A stretch of 64,000 bases of DNA from WTFY01 sp965220875 (GCA_965220875.1 OZ244849.1:1240001-1304000), one strand, 5' to 3'. Numbered from the stretch's first letter, positions 17,844 to 27,616 are shown. Numbers and translations: made by a program. The notes: generated by a model not told the origin, from the letters alone.

Positions 17844-20153
17844 TTGAGCAGACTTGCTTCCAGAACTTCCCCATTGCCGGACCGGTTTGTCCGTGTTGTC
17901 CTGCATCATCGATGGCTGGTTGTCATCCTGGCCATGCTGCTCGTGTTTCTCGCGGCAGGGGGTGTCCGCCTGGTCGTGATCACGAGCGACTACCGGATGA
18001 TGTTTGGCGAGAATAACCCGCAGCTTGCCGTATTTGATGCGCTTGAACGGGATTACGCCGCCTCCTACCGGGCATTGATTGCGGTTGCACCCGCAGAGGG
18101 GTCGGTATTTACCCGCAAGGCACTGGGTGCAATGGAGGAGTTGACGGAAGCGGCCTGGCAAACGCCTTATTCCACCCGGGTGGATTCGCTGACCAACTAT
18201 TCCCACAGCGAGGCGCACGGAGACGAACTCGTCGTAGCGCCGCTTGTTGACGAGGCGCTGTCCATGGAGGAGGCAGATCTGGAACGGGCCAGGGAAATTG
18301 CGCTGGAGTCGATCGATCTTGCAGGACGCCTGGTTTCCCGTGACGGGAAGGTGGGTGCGGTCGTCATCAGTTTTGCATTGCCCAAGGAAGCCGACATGGC
18401 CGTCCAGGAAGTGACCGATCACCTGGATGTCCTCATCGAACAGGCCCGTGCAGCTCATCCTGACATGGCCTACTACCTGATCGGCAATCCTTCCCTGGAC
18501 CGTGCTTTTGCGGATGCAACCCGAGACGACTTCAAGAACCTCACGCCGTTCATGTTCATCGTGATTGTGGTGGTCATCTTCGCATTCCTGCGTTCATTCT
18601 CCGGCACCGTGGCGGTGGTGATCCTTGCCCTGTGCGTGGTCGGTGTCACGATGGGGGTTGCGGGCTGGCTGGGCACCCTGTTCAGCCCTGTCAATGCCGG
18701 GGTGCCGATTATTGTCATGGCCATCAGCATTGCGCATTCGATTCACATCGTCACCAGTGCACTGCAAGGCCTGCAGGGCGGGCTGGACAAGCGCGCAGCC
18801 ATCACGGAGTCCTTCCGCATCAATGTCGTACCCGTATTTCTCACTTCACTGACGACCATGATTGGATTTCTCAGCCTGAATGCCTCGGATTCGCCACCGT
18901 TTCACGTTCTGGGGAATTTCGTGGCGCTCGGCGTGTTCTGTGCATTCGTCTATTCCCTGACCCTGTTTCCGGCACTGCTTTCGATCCTGCCATTGCGGGC
19001 ACCGCGAGCCAAGCCCGGCAGAAGTGGCGTTTTCGATCGCCTTGCCGGTTTCGTCGTGGCCCGTTCGAGGCTGCTTCTTTGGCTGGTCACCCTGCTGGTA
19101 CTGGTGCTGGCAGCCGGGATTCCCAGGATCGAGCTGACCGACAAGTGGGCGCATTATTTTGATGACCGGTACGAGTTCCGGCGCAGTGCGGACTTCATCT
19201 CCGAAAACCTGGCGGGCCTCGACATACTGGAATATTCCCTGGATTCCGGGCTGAAGAACGGCATTACCGATCCTGCTTATCTACAGTCCATCGAAGCGTT
19301 TGCCGGCTGGTATCGCGAGCAGCCTGAGGTGTCCCATGTGCGGGTCTTTTCAGACGTCATGAAGCGCCTGAACAAAAACATGCATGGCGATGACCCCGGG
19401 TACTACAGGCTGCCGGACGATCCGGAACTCGCCGCGCAATACCTGCTCCTGTACGAGCTTTCGTTGCCGGAGGGCATGGACCTGAACGACCTTATCAATT
19501 TTGACCGGTCGGCTACACGCATGACCGTGACGGCCCGTGACGTGTCAACACGGGAACTGCAGGACCTGGATGCGCGGGCACAGGAATGGCTCGAGCTCAA
19601 CCTGCCGGGCTTCGTCGGCGAGGCATCAGGCCTGAGCATGCTCTTTGCCAAGCTTTCCCGGCGCAATATCGAAAGCATGCTCGGCAGCACGTTCATTGCC
19701 ATGTGCCTGATTTCGCTGATCCTGATCCTGGTGTTCAGGAGCGTGAAAATCGGGCTGCTCAGCCTGGTGCCCAATTTTGTACCGGTGGTGATGTGCTTCG
19801 GCCTGTGGGGCTACTTGTACGGGGCAGTGGGCCTGGCCGCCTCGGCGGTCACGGTCATCGCGTTTGGCATCATCGTGGACGATACGATCCATTTTCTCTA
19901 CCGCTACGTGAAGTCCAGGCGTGAAGGCGGTCACGCTCCTGGCGCCGTGCACACCGCATTCAACACCGTGGGCAAGGCGCTGAGCACCACGACGACCGTC
20001 CTGTCAGCAGGCTTCCTTGTCCTTGCCATGTCCGGATTTTCAGGCAGCACGGCACTGGGGCTTCTTGTCACGATCATCATTCTTTTTGCGCTCGCAACCG
20101 ACTTCCTGCTTCTTCCGGCGCTGCTGGTCACCGTTGACCGGAAACGCCCATGA
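17844..20153 (+). CDS. RND superfamily exporter, MMPL/HAE3-type
   Basis: This 769-residue inner-membrane protein is an RND-type exporter with two sterol-sensing-like halves, each with one leading helix, a periplasmic loop and five more helices (12 in total). The first helical block is near residues 20-40 and 235-385. The second is near 410-430 and 615-765. Conserved RND text includes GVPIIVMAISIAHSIHIV and AFGIIVDDTIHFLYRY, with proton-relay type aspartates. It begins with TTG and has no fusion-protein partner. The substrate is likely hydrophobic, perhaps lipids or hopanoids, but nothing here decides it. Confidence 0.87.
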   Translation: MSRLASRTSPLPDRFVRVVLHHRWLVVILAMLLVFLAAGGVRLVVITSDYRMMFGENNPQLAVFDALERDYAASYRALIAVAPAEGSVFTRKALGAMEELTEAAWQTPYSTRVDSLTNYSHSEAHGDELVVAPLVDEALSMEEADLERAREIALESIDLAGRLVSRDGKVGAVVISFALPKEADMAVQEVTDHLDVLIEQARAAHPDMAYYLIGNPSLDRAFADATRDDFKNLTPFMFIVIVVVIFAFLRSFSGTVAVVILALCVVGVTMGVAGWLGTLFSPVNAGVPIIVMAISIAHSIHIVTSALQGLQGGLDKRAAITESFRINVVPVFLTSLTTMIGFLSLNASDSPPFHVLGNFVALGVFCAFVYSLTLFPALLSILPLRAPRAKPGRSGVFDRLAGFVVARSRLLLWLVTLLVLVLAAGIPRIELTDKWAHYFDDRYEFRRSADFISENLAGLDILEYSLDSGLKNGITDPAYLQSIEAFAGWYREQPEVSHVRVFSDVMKRLNKNMHGDDPGYYRLPDDPELAAQYLLLYELSLPEGMDLNDLINFDRSATRMTVTARDVSTRELQDLDARAQEWLELNLPGFVGEASGLSMLFAKLSRRNIESMLGSTFIAMCLISLILILVFRSVKIGLLSLVPNFVPVVMCFGLWGYLYGAVGLAASAVTVIAFGIIVDDTIHFLYRYVKSRREGGHAPGAVHTAFNTVGKALSTTTTVLSAGFLVLAMSGFSGSTALGLLVTIIILFALATDFLLLPALLVTVDRKRP

Positions 20154-20180
20154 CACTGCCGGCTGCAGGCCGGGACGGTG

Positions 20181-20975
20181 TTACCTGGCCCAGTGGAAGC
20201 GGTTCGGAATTTTCTGGCCCATGCCGAGATGGTGGGCGGCTTGCAGGCTTTTCCAGGTGAATTCCTGGGCCTGGTACACGGCAGACACGACTTCATGGCC
20301 GTGCCCGATCAGCGCAGCGATCGCGGCGGCCAGCGTGCAACCGGAACCATGATACTGTTCCGGCAGGCGCGGCCACGCATGCGAGCTGAGATTCCTGTGG
20401 TTCCCGAACAGGATGTTCTGCACTTCCGGGGAGTTTTCCTGACCGTCGGTCAACAGCACGTAATGTGCGCCCTGCTCGAGCACTGCCATCGCACAGGCTT
20501 CCAGCGTGTCGCCTTCCGGGGCGAGCATTCTCACTTCCCTGCAGTTCGGCGTCACGACGCTTGAAAGCGGCACCAGGAGAGCGCTGATGGCCTGTACCAC
20601 GTTGTCCTCCGCGAGCACCTTGCCGCCGCCTGCCAGGAATACGGGATCCAGGACTACGGGAATGTCCGGGTAGTCGACCAGCAGCGTGTGAATTGCGCGT
20701 GCCGCCTCCTCGCTGCCGACCAGCCCTACTTTTATGGCAGCAATGCTCATGTCTTCGAGTATAATCCGCGCCTGTTCTATGATTAGGTCCTCATCGACAG
20801 GTGACGCTTCCAGTACATTGATGGTATTTTGCACAGTCACTGAGGTGATGACCGGTGCAGTGTGGCAGCCCAGGCTGGAAATCGTTTCAATGTCAGCCTG
20901 TATGCCTGCCCCTCCGGTCGGATCCGACCCCGAGATCGCCATGACCACTGGAACGGGTGAGGTAGTAGAACTCAT
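20181..20975 (-). CDS. thiD: Hydroxymethylpyrimidine/phosphomethylpyrimidine kinase
   Basis: ThiD phosphorylates HMP and then HMP phosphate for thiamine synthesis. The product is 264 residues from the ATG at 20975. The open frame continues upstream to 21251 but the extra part is the antisense of rubredoxin. Motifs are AISGSDPTGGAGIQADI, KVGLVGS, VLDPVFLAGGG and the ribokinase-family GSGCTLAAAIAA. Many Gammaproteobacteria place thiD beside thiE and rubredoxin. Here rubA is divergent next door and thiE is 2.5 kb away. Confidence 0.94.
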   Translation of the reverse strand: MSSTTSPVPVVMAISGSDPTGGAGIQADIETISSLGCHTAPVITSVTVQNTINVLEASPVDEDLIIEQARIILEDMSIAAIKVGLVGSEEAARAIHTLLVDYPDIPVVLDPVFLAGGGKVLAEDNVVQAISALLVPLSSVVTPNCREVRMLAPEGDTLEACAMAVLEQGAHYVLLTDGQENSPEVQNILFGNHRNLSSHAWPRLPEQYHGSGCTLAAAIAALIGHGHEVVSAVYQAQEFTWKSLQAAHHLGMGQKIPNRFHWAR

Positions 20976-21002
20976 GAATTGCAAACAAGGAAATTCCTGA
21001 CC

Positions 21003-21176
21003 ATGCAGTATAAAACATATATGTGTGTCATATGCGGATGGATCTACAACGAGGCCGAAGGTGCGCCTGAAGAAGGCATTGCACCCGGAACACGATGGGA
21101 AGACATCCCGCTGAACTGGCAGTGCCCCGAGTGTGGGGCGGTGAAGGATGACTTCGAAATGGTCGCGCTCACCTGA
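21003..21176 (+). CDS. rubA: Rubredoxin
   Basis: This is a small one-iron electron carrier of 57 residues. The four iron-binding cysteines are at 8, 11, 41 and 44 (CVIC and CPEC), with the usual aromatic core WIYNEAEGAPE. I chose the ATG at 21003, preceded by an AAGGAAA site about 12 bases upstream. A second Met lies at residue 7. It is divergent from thiD, and its 3' end overlaps that of the class II aldolase gene by eight bases. Its redox partner is not in the window. Confidence 0.95.
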   Translation: MQYKTYMCVICGWIYNEAEGAPEEGIAPGTRWEDIPLNWQCPECGAVKDDFEMVALT

Positions 21177-21738
21177 CTGCCGGACTGACCTGCTTTCTGA
21201 GGCATGAAATCTTTGCGGAATGTTCCAGCGAGCAGGTCCACTTGTACGCAAGGTCCAGCGTTTTTCCGCAGGCGTAGACGCCGTGCCCCCGCGTGACGGT
21301 AATACAGTGCCGGCTCAGGGTCCGGGCGACGAGTTCAGGCGATTTTTCTGAATAATCCGCAAAAGGGATGGTGTGCACCGGTACGACCGGGAAATACAGC
21401 CTGCCTTCGAAATCTTCCGGGACAAAGTCCCTGCCGTCCATGGTCATGGCGATGGTGTAGGGCCCGTGGCTGTGCAGCACGGCCTGCGCCTCAGGGTTGC
21501 GCCTGTACACTTCGACGTGCAGCCTTGCGTCAAACGAGGCGTTTGCCCCGGTAACCCCCTTCAGGTCGCAGGCAACGAGGTCGCTTGCCTGCAGGGTATC
21601 CGCACAGGCCCCGGACGGGGTGATCCAGACCGTATCCCGGTCACGGAACGAGGCATTTCCGCTATGGGAATCGTTGTAGCCGAATTTTCGCAGCCAAGAA
21701 TAATATTCAACCAGTTTCTCTTTCGTACACATGCGCAC
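21169..21738 (-). CDS. Class II aldolase/adducin family protein
   Basis: This is a zinc-dependent sugar-phosphate aldolase or dehydratase of 189 residues. The zinc ligands are His89 and His91 (LHSHGPY) and His152 (RGHGVYA), with Glu76 as the catalytic acid/base in RLHVEVYR. Relatives include fuculose-phosphate aldolase and methylthioribulose-phosphate dehydratase (MtnB). The short length and context do not separate these. It is divergent from a PfkB sugar kinase, which suggests a shared carbohydrate route. Confidence 0.82.
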   Translation of the reverse strand: MRMCTKEKLVEYYSWLRKFGYNDSHSGNASFRDRDTVWITPSGACADTLQASDLVACDLKGVTGANASFDARLHVEVYRRNPEAQAVLHSHGPYTIAMTMDGRDFVPEDFEGRLYFPVVPVHTIPFADYSEKSPELVARTLSRHCITVTRGHGVYACGKTLDLAYKWTCSLEHSAKISCLRKQVSPAVR

Positions 21739-21849
21739 AGGAATGGATCGGGTTCACGGTCAGCCGTCTCCGGCACGGTTCCAGCAGAACTGGTTTTCTG
21801 ATACATTCGACAGAGTGCCCATGAAACAAACTGTAAAAGGATCTTACCG

Positions 21850-22782
21850 GTGTCAGCCCTGATCTGCGGGTCTCTTGCCTACGATACCATCATGGTATTC
21901 CCGGGTCGATTCAAAGACCACATCTTGCCGGAGAAAGTGCATATCCTCAGCGTATCCTTCATGGTGCCACAGATTCGCCGCGAATTTGGCGGCTGTGCAG
22001 GCAATATCGCGTACAACCTGAACCTGCTGGGCGGCGAGGGCTTTATCATGGCTGCTGCCGGCCAGGATTTTGACCAGTATTCGGACTGGATTGACCGGTG
22101 CGGGCTGAGCCAGAGATACATCAGGAAAATCGATGGTGAATTTACTGCGCAGGCATTTGTCACGACGGACCTGGACGACAACCAGATTACCGCCTTTCAT
22201 CCCGGGGCGATGAACTGCGCACACGAGATTGACGTGCCGGCCCGGGACGGCATCAGCCTTGCCATGATTTCTCCCGACGGCAAGGAAGGGATGATGCAGC
22301 ATGCCAGGCAGTGCAGTGAGGCGGGGATCCCTTTCGTGTTTGATCCGGGCCAGGGCTTGCCCATGTTCAACGGCGAGGAACTGTCCTCGTTTGTCGAGCA
22401 GGCCAGTTACGTGTGCGTGAACGATTACGAGTCACAGCTTCTGCAGGAGCGTACCGGATTGAACACCAGGCAGATTACCGAACGCGTCCAGGCGATGGTC
22501 GTGACCCGGGGCAGCGAGGGTTCAGTCATCCATACGCGAGACAGGAGCATCGACATTCCGGCGGTCTGGTCCGGTTCCGTGCTGGATCCGACAGGATGCG
22601 GGGATGCCTATCGCGGGGGCCTGATCTTCGGATTGATGCATGGAATGGATTGGGAAGTCAGCGGTCGAATCGCAGCACTCATCAGTGCCATGAAAGTGGA
22701 ACACCATGGCACGCAAAACCATGCGTTTACCCAGGAGGAATTCAAATCCCGGTTCAGGCAGGAGTTCGGTTATTCGTACTAG
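21850..22782 (+). CDS. PfkB/ribokinase family carbohydrate or nucleoside kinase
   Basis: The 310-residue product belongs to the ribokinase/PfkB family. It has a GTG start. The N-terminal substrate motif FGGCAGNIAYNLNLLGG and the C-terminal anion-hole motif DPTGCGDAYRGGL (catalytic Asp near 252) are both present. The protein most resembles the adenosine-kinase-like carbohydrate kinases of Proteobacteria, but the true substrate is not readable from sequence. Confidence 0.85.
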   Translation: MSALICGSLAYDTIMVFPGRFKDHILPEKVHILSVSFMVPQIRREFGGCAGNIAYNLNLLGGEGFIMAAAGQDFDQYSDWIDRCGLSQRYIRKIDGEFTAQAFVTTDLDDNQITAFHPGAMNCAHEIDVPARDGISLAMISPDGKEGMMQHARQCSEAGIPFVFDPGQGLPMFNGEELSSFVEQASYVCVNDYESQLLQERTGLNTRQITERVQAMVVTRGSEGSVIHTRDRSIDIPAVWSGSVLDPTGCGDAYRGGLIFGLMHGMDWEVSGRIAALISAMKVEHHGTQNHAFTQEEFKSRFRQEFGYSY

Positions 22783-22794
22783 GCCGGTTCAGGC

Positions 22795-23448
22795 TCATTT
22801 CAGGCTCAGGCGTTTCCAGCCTTTCCTGATGGCATGCTCGGTAAGCTTCTCGTCAGCATCCACGGCGACCGGGTTGTCCACGGTCTCCAGGAGGGGCAGG
22901 TCAGTAAAGGAATCGGAGTAAAAGTAGCTGCCTTCCAGCGAGTGCGACCTGGATTCAGCCCATTGCCTGGCATGCGTGATCTTGCCTTGGCCAAAACAGG
23001 GTATACCCTGGATTTCGCCCGTGAACTTCCCCCGATTCCGGGCGGGTTCCGTCGCGATCAGTGTCTCAACCTGCAGCAGGTCTTTTATGGGTTCCGTGAT
23101 GAACCGGTTCGTGGAAGTGATGATCGCCGTGTGATGGCCGGCGTTACGATGCTGCCGGATGAGGTCCGGGGCATGGGTCTTGATCATGGGCCGGATTCGG
23201 GCATCAATGAATGTCTCACGCCACTGGCACAGTTCTGCATACGGGTTTTCGGCGAGCGGGCGCAAGGCAAACCTGAGGTATTCCTGGATGTCCAGGTTTC
23301 CGGCCAGGTACTCCCTGTAAAATCGCTCGTTCTCGGCTTCATAGGTCGTCACGTCCACCTTGCCAATCGAGACAAGGTACGTCCCCCATTCGAAGTCGCT
23401 GTCTCCGTCCAGCAGGGTTTGGTCCAGATCAAAGAATGCGATGGTCAT
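22795..23448 (-). CDS. HAD-IB family hydrolase (SerB/CicA-like)
   Basis: This is a 217-residue phosphatase of the HAD-IB subfamily. The nucleophile and acid/base are Asp7 and Asp9 in FFDLDQTLL. Motif II is IITSTN, and motif III/IV is YSDSFTDLPLLE. Relatives act on phosphoserine, phospholipid head-group or similar phosphomonoesters. It ends 12 bases from the convergent PfkB gene and is on the same strand as hemJ and clcA. Confidence 0.87.
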   Translation of the reverse strand: MTIAFFDLDQTLLDGDSDFEWGTYLVSIGKVDVTTYEAENERFYREYLAGNLDIQEYLRFALRPLAENPYAELCQWRETFIDARIRPMIKTHAPDLIRQHRNAGHHTAIITSTNRFITEPIKDLLQVETLIATEPARNRGKFTGEIQGIPCFGQGKITHARQWAESRSHSLEGSYFYSDSFTDLPLLETVDNPVAVDADEKLTEHAIRKGWKRLSLK

Positions 23449-23514
23449 GGCAAGATTCAGATATGGGCAAAAGTATACGGGGCCTGGACTCTCAGTACCG
23501 GTAGTGAACCTGTA

Positions 23515-23934
23515 TCAGAACGGTTTGACGACCACAAGTATAACGATTGCAACCAGTGCCAGGACAGGCGCTTCATTGAACCAGCGGTACCATACATGGG
23601 AACGGGAGTTCCTGCCCGCTCGGAAATCCAGGATGATTCGCCCGCACCAGGCGTGGTAGAGGACCAGCAGCCCGACCAGTACCAGCTTGCTCATCATCCA
23701 GTTGGAAAACAGGTAGCCCGGCAGCAGGTACAGTGCCCAGATTCCGGACAGGACCGCCAGTACCGCGCTGGGGGTCATGATTCCAAGGAAAAGCTTCCGT
23801 TCCATGACCTGGAATCGTTCGATGCCTTCACGGTCCTCTGCCATGGCATGGTAGACAAACAGGCGGGGCAGGTAGAACAGGCCGGCAAACCAGGTCGTGA
23901 CGAAGACGAGGTGAAAGGCCTTTATCCAGAGCAT
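23515..23934 (-). CDS. hemJ: Protoporphyrinogen IX oxidase, HemJ type
   Basis: HemJ is a haem-binding membrane enzyme that oxidises protoporphyrinogen IX late in haem synthesis. The 139-residue product has four membrane helices. His8 in WIKAFHLVFVTTWF and Lys83 in WMMSKLVLVGLL are the residues known to matter in the family; His29 and His94 are also present. It replaces the HemG or HemY enzymes. Together with hemL at 16 kb it supports C5-pathway haem synthesis in this organism. Confidence 0.9.
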   Translation of the reverse strand: MLWIKAFHLVFVTTWFAGLFYLPRLFVYHAMAEDREGIERFQVMERKLFLGIMTPSAVLAVLSGIWALYLLPGYLFSNWMMSKLVLVGLLVLYHAWCGRIILDFRAGRNSRSHVWYRWFNEAPVLALVAIVILVVVKPF

Positions 23935-23959
23935 GGTCGGTCTTCTCGTGCGGGCACGG

Positions 23960-25711
23960 TCATACGGAATACAGGTTCTTGAAATGCTGGCGGGTCAGGA
24001 TTCCGTAAATCCTCGTCGACCCGGGTGCGGTGATGCCTCGAATGCACAATGCCTCCACGTTTTCCTGCTGAAACTGTTCACGTGCCGAGTCGACGGCTGC
24101 ACGCAGGTCTATGAAGCCCACCTGCAGGCGCTTGGCGGGAATTTCCACGAGGTCAATGGTGGATGATTCGGAGGTTTCGTTTTTCGCCATGAAGTTCGCC
24201 AGGTCCGTGACAGGCAGTATGACAGCCGGTTGGCTTTCCTCGATGACGATCCATTCTGTCCCGGGTTCAGTGAGGCCTGCAGCCTGTTCGCAGGTAACCA
24301 CCCGGGGGCTGCATTTCACGTTGCGGTTCATGATATTTGCCACGCCCACCCGCCTGAGCGCCTGAACCATGGGGTTGTACCGGTAGTCCATCCCCCGCAG
24401 CCGCATCAGTGTCCGGTATATGGAGCGCTGGCCGAGCAGCTGCCTGGTCGTCAGTTCGGCGGTGACGATGGCCAGCATTCCGGGAAGTATCACGTTCGGG
24501 TTGCTGGTCAGTTCGAACACAGCCGTCAAGGCCGCGAGCGGTGCCTGCAGGGTCGCGCCCATCATGGCACCCATGCCAATCAGGGCATACATGCCCGGGG
24601 AAGAGGACAGTTCGGGGAATATAGGTTGCGCGAGCATCCCCATGATGCCGCCGAAGCATGCGCCGATGAAAAACGTCGGGCCGATCAGTCCCGCAGGCAT
24701 GCCGAGCCCGACACTGCAGGCTGTGGCCACCAGCTTGGCTCCGAAGATCATCAGCAGCAGGGTCAGCCCGATATTGCTGTTCAGGACATTGCTGGAGGTG
24801 TCATAGCCGAGGCCCATGATCTGCGGGGCAAATACCGCCAGGACGCCTGTGATGGACCCGGCAAGCGCGAGCCTCGTCCAGAACGGCATGTTTTTCCCCG
24901 CGCTGGCGGAAATCCTCGCCAGGTTGATGAAGGCAAATGCAACAAAGCCGGTGGCCACTCCCAGCAGCATGACATAGGGCAGCTCCAGCAGCGTGGTGAG
25001 CGGAAAGCTCGGCACGGAAAATACGGCCCCGCCGCCGAACACCATACGGGAAACCGCAGTGGCACTTACTGCAGCCAGGGTGACAGGCAGGAAGCTTGCC
25101 AGCGTATATTCCATCATCACCACTTCGAGCGCGAAGATCACCCCGGCCAGCGGGGTGTTGAAGGAAGCGCCGATGCCTGCTGCCGTGCCGCATGCGACCA
25201 GGGTGCGGACCGTGTTGTTGGGCAGGCCCAGGCGTTGTCCCAGCACGCTGCCGGTGGCTGCGCCCATATGGATGGAGGGTCCTTCCCGTCCGTGCGACTG
25301 TCCCGAAAGGATGGCCAGGGCGGCGCCTGCATACTGCATGATCAGGCCGCGCAAGGGCAGGTGGCCCTGTTTATAGGTAAGCCGTTCCATCACGTGCAGC
25401 ACGCCCACCGTATGTTCGCCCTTGGCCCAGATCCTGAAGACGAGTGCGATCAGCAGGGCGCCGGCCACAGGCAGTGCGATCCGCACGCCCAGCGGCAGTC
25501 CTTCGTAGTTCCCGGGCAAACCGTCCGGGAGAGCCAGTACCTGCACGGTTTCAATGAGAAGCCTGAACGAGACAATGACCAGGCCCGTCAAGAGCCCGGC
25601 AATCACGCTCAGGACCGCCAGCAGGGACAGCGCATCCGGTCGTGAAGTTCGCAGGCGCAGGTCTTCGAGCGCACGCTGGATAAGGGCCTTGATCGGGGAG
25701 TGCGGCTTCAT
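23960..25711 (-). CDS. ClC-type chloride channel/transporter with CBS region
   Basis: This 583-residue inner-membrane protein is a ClC chloride channel or H+/Cl- exchanger. The selectivity segment GREGPSIHMG carries the gating glutamate (Glu143), and GIGASFNTPLAGVIFALEVV is the second conserved helix. A cytosolic tail from about residue 440 contains a degenerate CBS pair (VANIMNRNV then VEALCIRGITAPGSTRIYGILTR). The glutamate implies possible proton coupling. A large open frame on the other strand (24230-25645) is only its antisense. Confidence 0.93.
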   Translation of the reverse strand: MKPHSPIKALIQRALEDLRLRTSRPDALSLLAVLSVIAGLLTGLVIVSFRLLIETVQVLALPDGLPGNYEGLPLGVRIALPVAGALLIALVFRIWAKGEHTVGVLHVMERLTYKQGHLPLRGLIMQYAGAALAILSGQSHGREGPSIHMGAATGSVLGQRLGLPNNTVRTLVACGTAAGIGASFNTPLAGVIFALEVVMMEYTLASFLPVTLAAVSATAVSRMVFGGGAVFSVPSFPLTTLLELPYVMLLGVATGFVAFAFINLARISASAGKNMPFWTRLALAGSITGVLAVFAPQIMGLGYDTSSNVLNSNIGLTLLLMIFGAKLVATACSVGLGMPAGLIGPTFFIGACFGGIMGMLAQPIFPELSSSPGMYALIGMGAMMGATLQAPLAALTAVFELTSNPNVILPGMLAIVTAELTTRQLLGQRSIYRTLMRLRGMDYRYNPMVQALRRVGVANIMNRNVKCSPRVVTCEQAAGLTEPGTEWIVIEESQPAVILPVTDLANFMAKNETSESSTIDLVEIPAKRLQVGFIDLRAAVDSAREQFQQENVEALCIRGITAPGSTRIYGILTRQHFKNLYSV

Positions 25712-25806
25712 AAACCGGATTATGCCAGAGCCGCCAGCAACTTATGCGTTTGGCTTGCACCATTAATCTTGTATCATGCCTACAATTTATTCACGGGGTC
25801 AAAGCG

Positions 25807-26838
25807 ATGATTTCAGTAGGGATTGTGGGCGGGACAGGGTATACCGGTGCAGAGCTCCTGCGCATTCTCGTGGACCATCCCGAGGTCAGGATTCAGGCAG
25901 TCACTTCCCGTGGCGAAGCGGGAAAACCGGTCTCGGCCCTGTTTCCCAACCTGTCGCCCCGTCTGGAGCTGGATTTCATCCGGCCCGATCCGGCCGGACT
26001 CAGGGACTGCGAGTGCGTGTTTTTTGCTGCGCCGAACGGAACGGCCATGCACATGGTTCCCGAGTTGGTTGAGGCAGGGGTCAAGGTGGTTGATCTCGCG
26101 GCAGACTTCCGGATCAGGGATGCTGGCGTCTGGGAATTCTGGTACAGGCAGGCCCATGCCTGCCCGGACCTGCTGCAGGATGCGGTGTATGGATTGCCGG
26201 AATTGAACCGTGAACAGATACGCAGCGCCCGGCTGGTCGCGAATCCGGGCTGTTACCCTACTGCGGTGGTACTGGGCGTGTTGCCGCTGCTTGAATCCGG
26301 GCTGCCTGGGCACGCGCACGTGATCGCGGATGCGAAGTCCGGAGTAAGCGGAGCCGGGCGAAATCCCAATGTGCCTGCCTTGTTCAGCGAGGCCGGGGAA
26401 AATTTCAGGGCATACAATGTCAGTGCACACCGCCACTGGCCCGAAATCAAACAGGTATTGCAGGGCGTTTGTGCGGCCGATGTGAACCTGACGTTCACGC
26501 CCCACCTCACGCCGATGGTGCGGGGGATCTTTGCCACGTTGTACGTCACCGGGACAGACCGTTCACTGGACCTGCAAGCCGTCTATCAGGAGCGGTTCGC
26601 CGACGAGCCGTTCGTGGAGGTCCTGAATCACGGTGCAATGCCTGAAACCAAGCACGTGAGAGGCTCGAATTTCTGCAGGTTGTCCGTGCAGCGCCCCTAC
26701 GAGGGGGACACGGTCGTGATTTTGTCGGTGATTGACAACCTGGTGAAGGGAGCGGCCGGGCAGGCGGTGCAAAACATGAACATCATGTTCGATCTCGACG
26801 AAGCCGTCGGGCTGATGCAGTCTGGCCTCTTCCCCTAG
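25807..26838 (+). CDS. argC: N-acetyl-gamma-glutamyl-phosphate reductase
   Basis: ArgC reduces N-acetylglutamyl phosphate to the semialdehyde in arginine synthesis. The product is 343 residues. The NADP-binding loop is GGTGYTGAELLR at residues 8-19 and the catalytic cysteine is Cys149 in ANPGCYPTAV. I chose the ATG at 25807; the frame extends to 25744 without family similarity. It heads a run with DUF6776, bactofilin and erpA that is common in Gammaproteobacteria. Confidence 0.95.
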   Translation: MISVGIVGGTGYTGAELLRILVDHPEVRIQAVTSRGEAGKPVSALFPNLSPRLELDFIRPDPAGLRDCECVFFAAPNGTAMHMVPELVEAGVKVVDLAADFRIRDAGVWEFWYRQAHACPDLLQDAVYGLPELNREQIRSARLVANPGCYPTAVVLGVLPLLESGLPGHAHVIADAKSGVSGAGRNPNVPALFSEAGENFRAYNVSAHRHWPEIKQVLQGVCAADVNLTFTPHLTPMVRGIFATLYVTGTDRSLDLQAVYQERFADEPFVEVLNHGAMPETKHVRGSNFCRLSVQRPYEGDTVVILSVIDNLVKGAAGQAVQNMNIMFDLDEAVGLMQSGLFP

Positions 26839-26865
26839 TGCGGCACGGCCCGGGGTTTGCAGGAC

Positions 26866-27588
26866 ATGAAAAGCAGGATCCGTATCAGATGGCCCGTCAT
26901 GCGGCTCGTCTCTTCCGGCCAGGCGGTTTTCATCCTGCTGGTCGCGGTGAGTGTTTCCTTCTGGCTGGGGATGAACAGCCACTGGCTGCCGTTTGTGGGC
27001 GGTAGCGGGACTTCGGATGTTCATGACAGCCAGGACAGGATCAGGCTACTGGAAAAACTGAACGGCGAACTGAAAAGCGAGGCCGCGTCGGCCAGGCGCT
27101 CGGCCGAACTCCAGTCGATTGCCGTGGACGAGATGAAAACGTCGCTGCGTGAGAAGGAAGCGGAGGTGCAGGGGCTGGCCCGGGAGCTTCATTTTTACCG
27201 CACGCTGTATACTCCCGACGACCGCCGGGTGGTAAGGGTCGGGACGTTCAATCTCCAGAAAGGCGGGGCCGAGGACGAGTTTGCCTATATACTGGTCCTG
27301 ACAGGGATGCCGAAAAAGCAGCAGAAAACATCCGGCATGGTGGACATGGCAGTCGGAGGGACTCGCCACGGGGTGGAGACCAGGCTCGATTTCGGTCAGA
27401 TCAGCGCGGCAGGCAGCCCGGGCCCGCTGAAGTTTTCCCTGAAGTACTTCCAGGAGATTTCGGGAAACATTGCATTGCCTGAAGATTTCGAGCCGGACAG
27501 CGTGCACATCACGCTGACCCTGGATGACAGCGGCGAGAACCCTGTCTCGGTGCGTTACGACTGGAACGAGGTCTACAGAGAATCCTGA
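26866..27588 (+). CDS. DUF6776-like single-pass membrane protein
   Basis: This protein of about 240 residues has one N-terminal membrane helix (about 20-37, FILLVAVSVSFWLGM). A coiled-coil stretch (about 55-110) follows, then a periplasmic beta-rich domain. Family assignment rests on layout and on its place between argC and bactofilin, where such proteins usually sit. A TTG nine bases upstream is an alternative start. No catalytic residues are evident, and a role in envelope organisation is only a guess. Confidence 0.7.
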   Translation: MKSRIRIRWPVMRLVSSGQAVFILLVAVSVSFWLGMNSHWLPFVGGSGTSDVHDSQDRIRLLEKLNGELKSEAASARRSAELQSIAVDEMKTSLREKEAEVQGLARELHFYRTLYTPDDRRVVRVGTFNLQKGGAEDEFAYILVLTGMPKKQQKTSGMVDMAVGGTRHGVETRLDFGQISAAGSPGPLKFSLKYFQEISGNIALPEDFEPDSVHITLTLDDSGENPVSVRYDWNEVYRES

Positions 27589-27616
27589 TTCCGCCGGGTC
27601 GGGCGAAGGAGTGAAT

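Noticed and set aside
24230..25645. A 471-codon open frame antisense to the chloride channel gene
   Set aside because: It is rich in Gln, His, Arg and Gly with no domain, and lies fully opposite a well-supported ClC gene. It is a product of G+C-rich codon structure.
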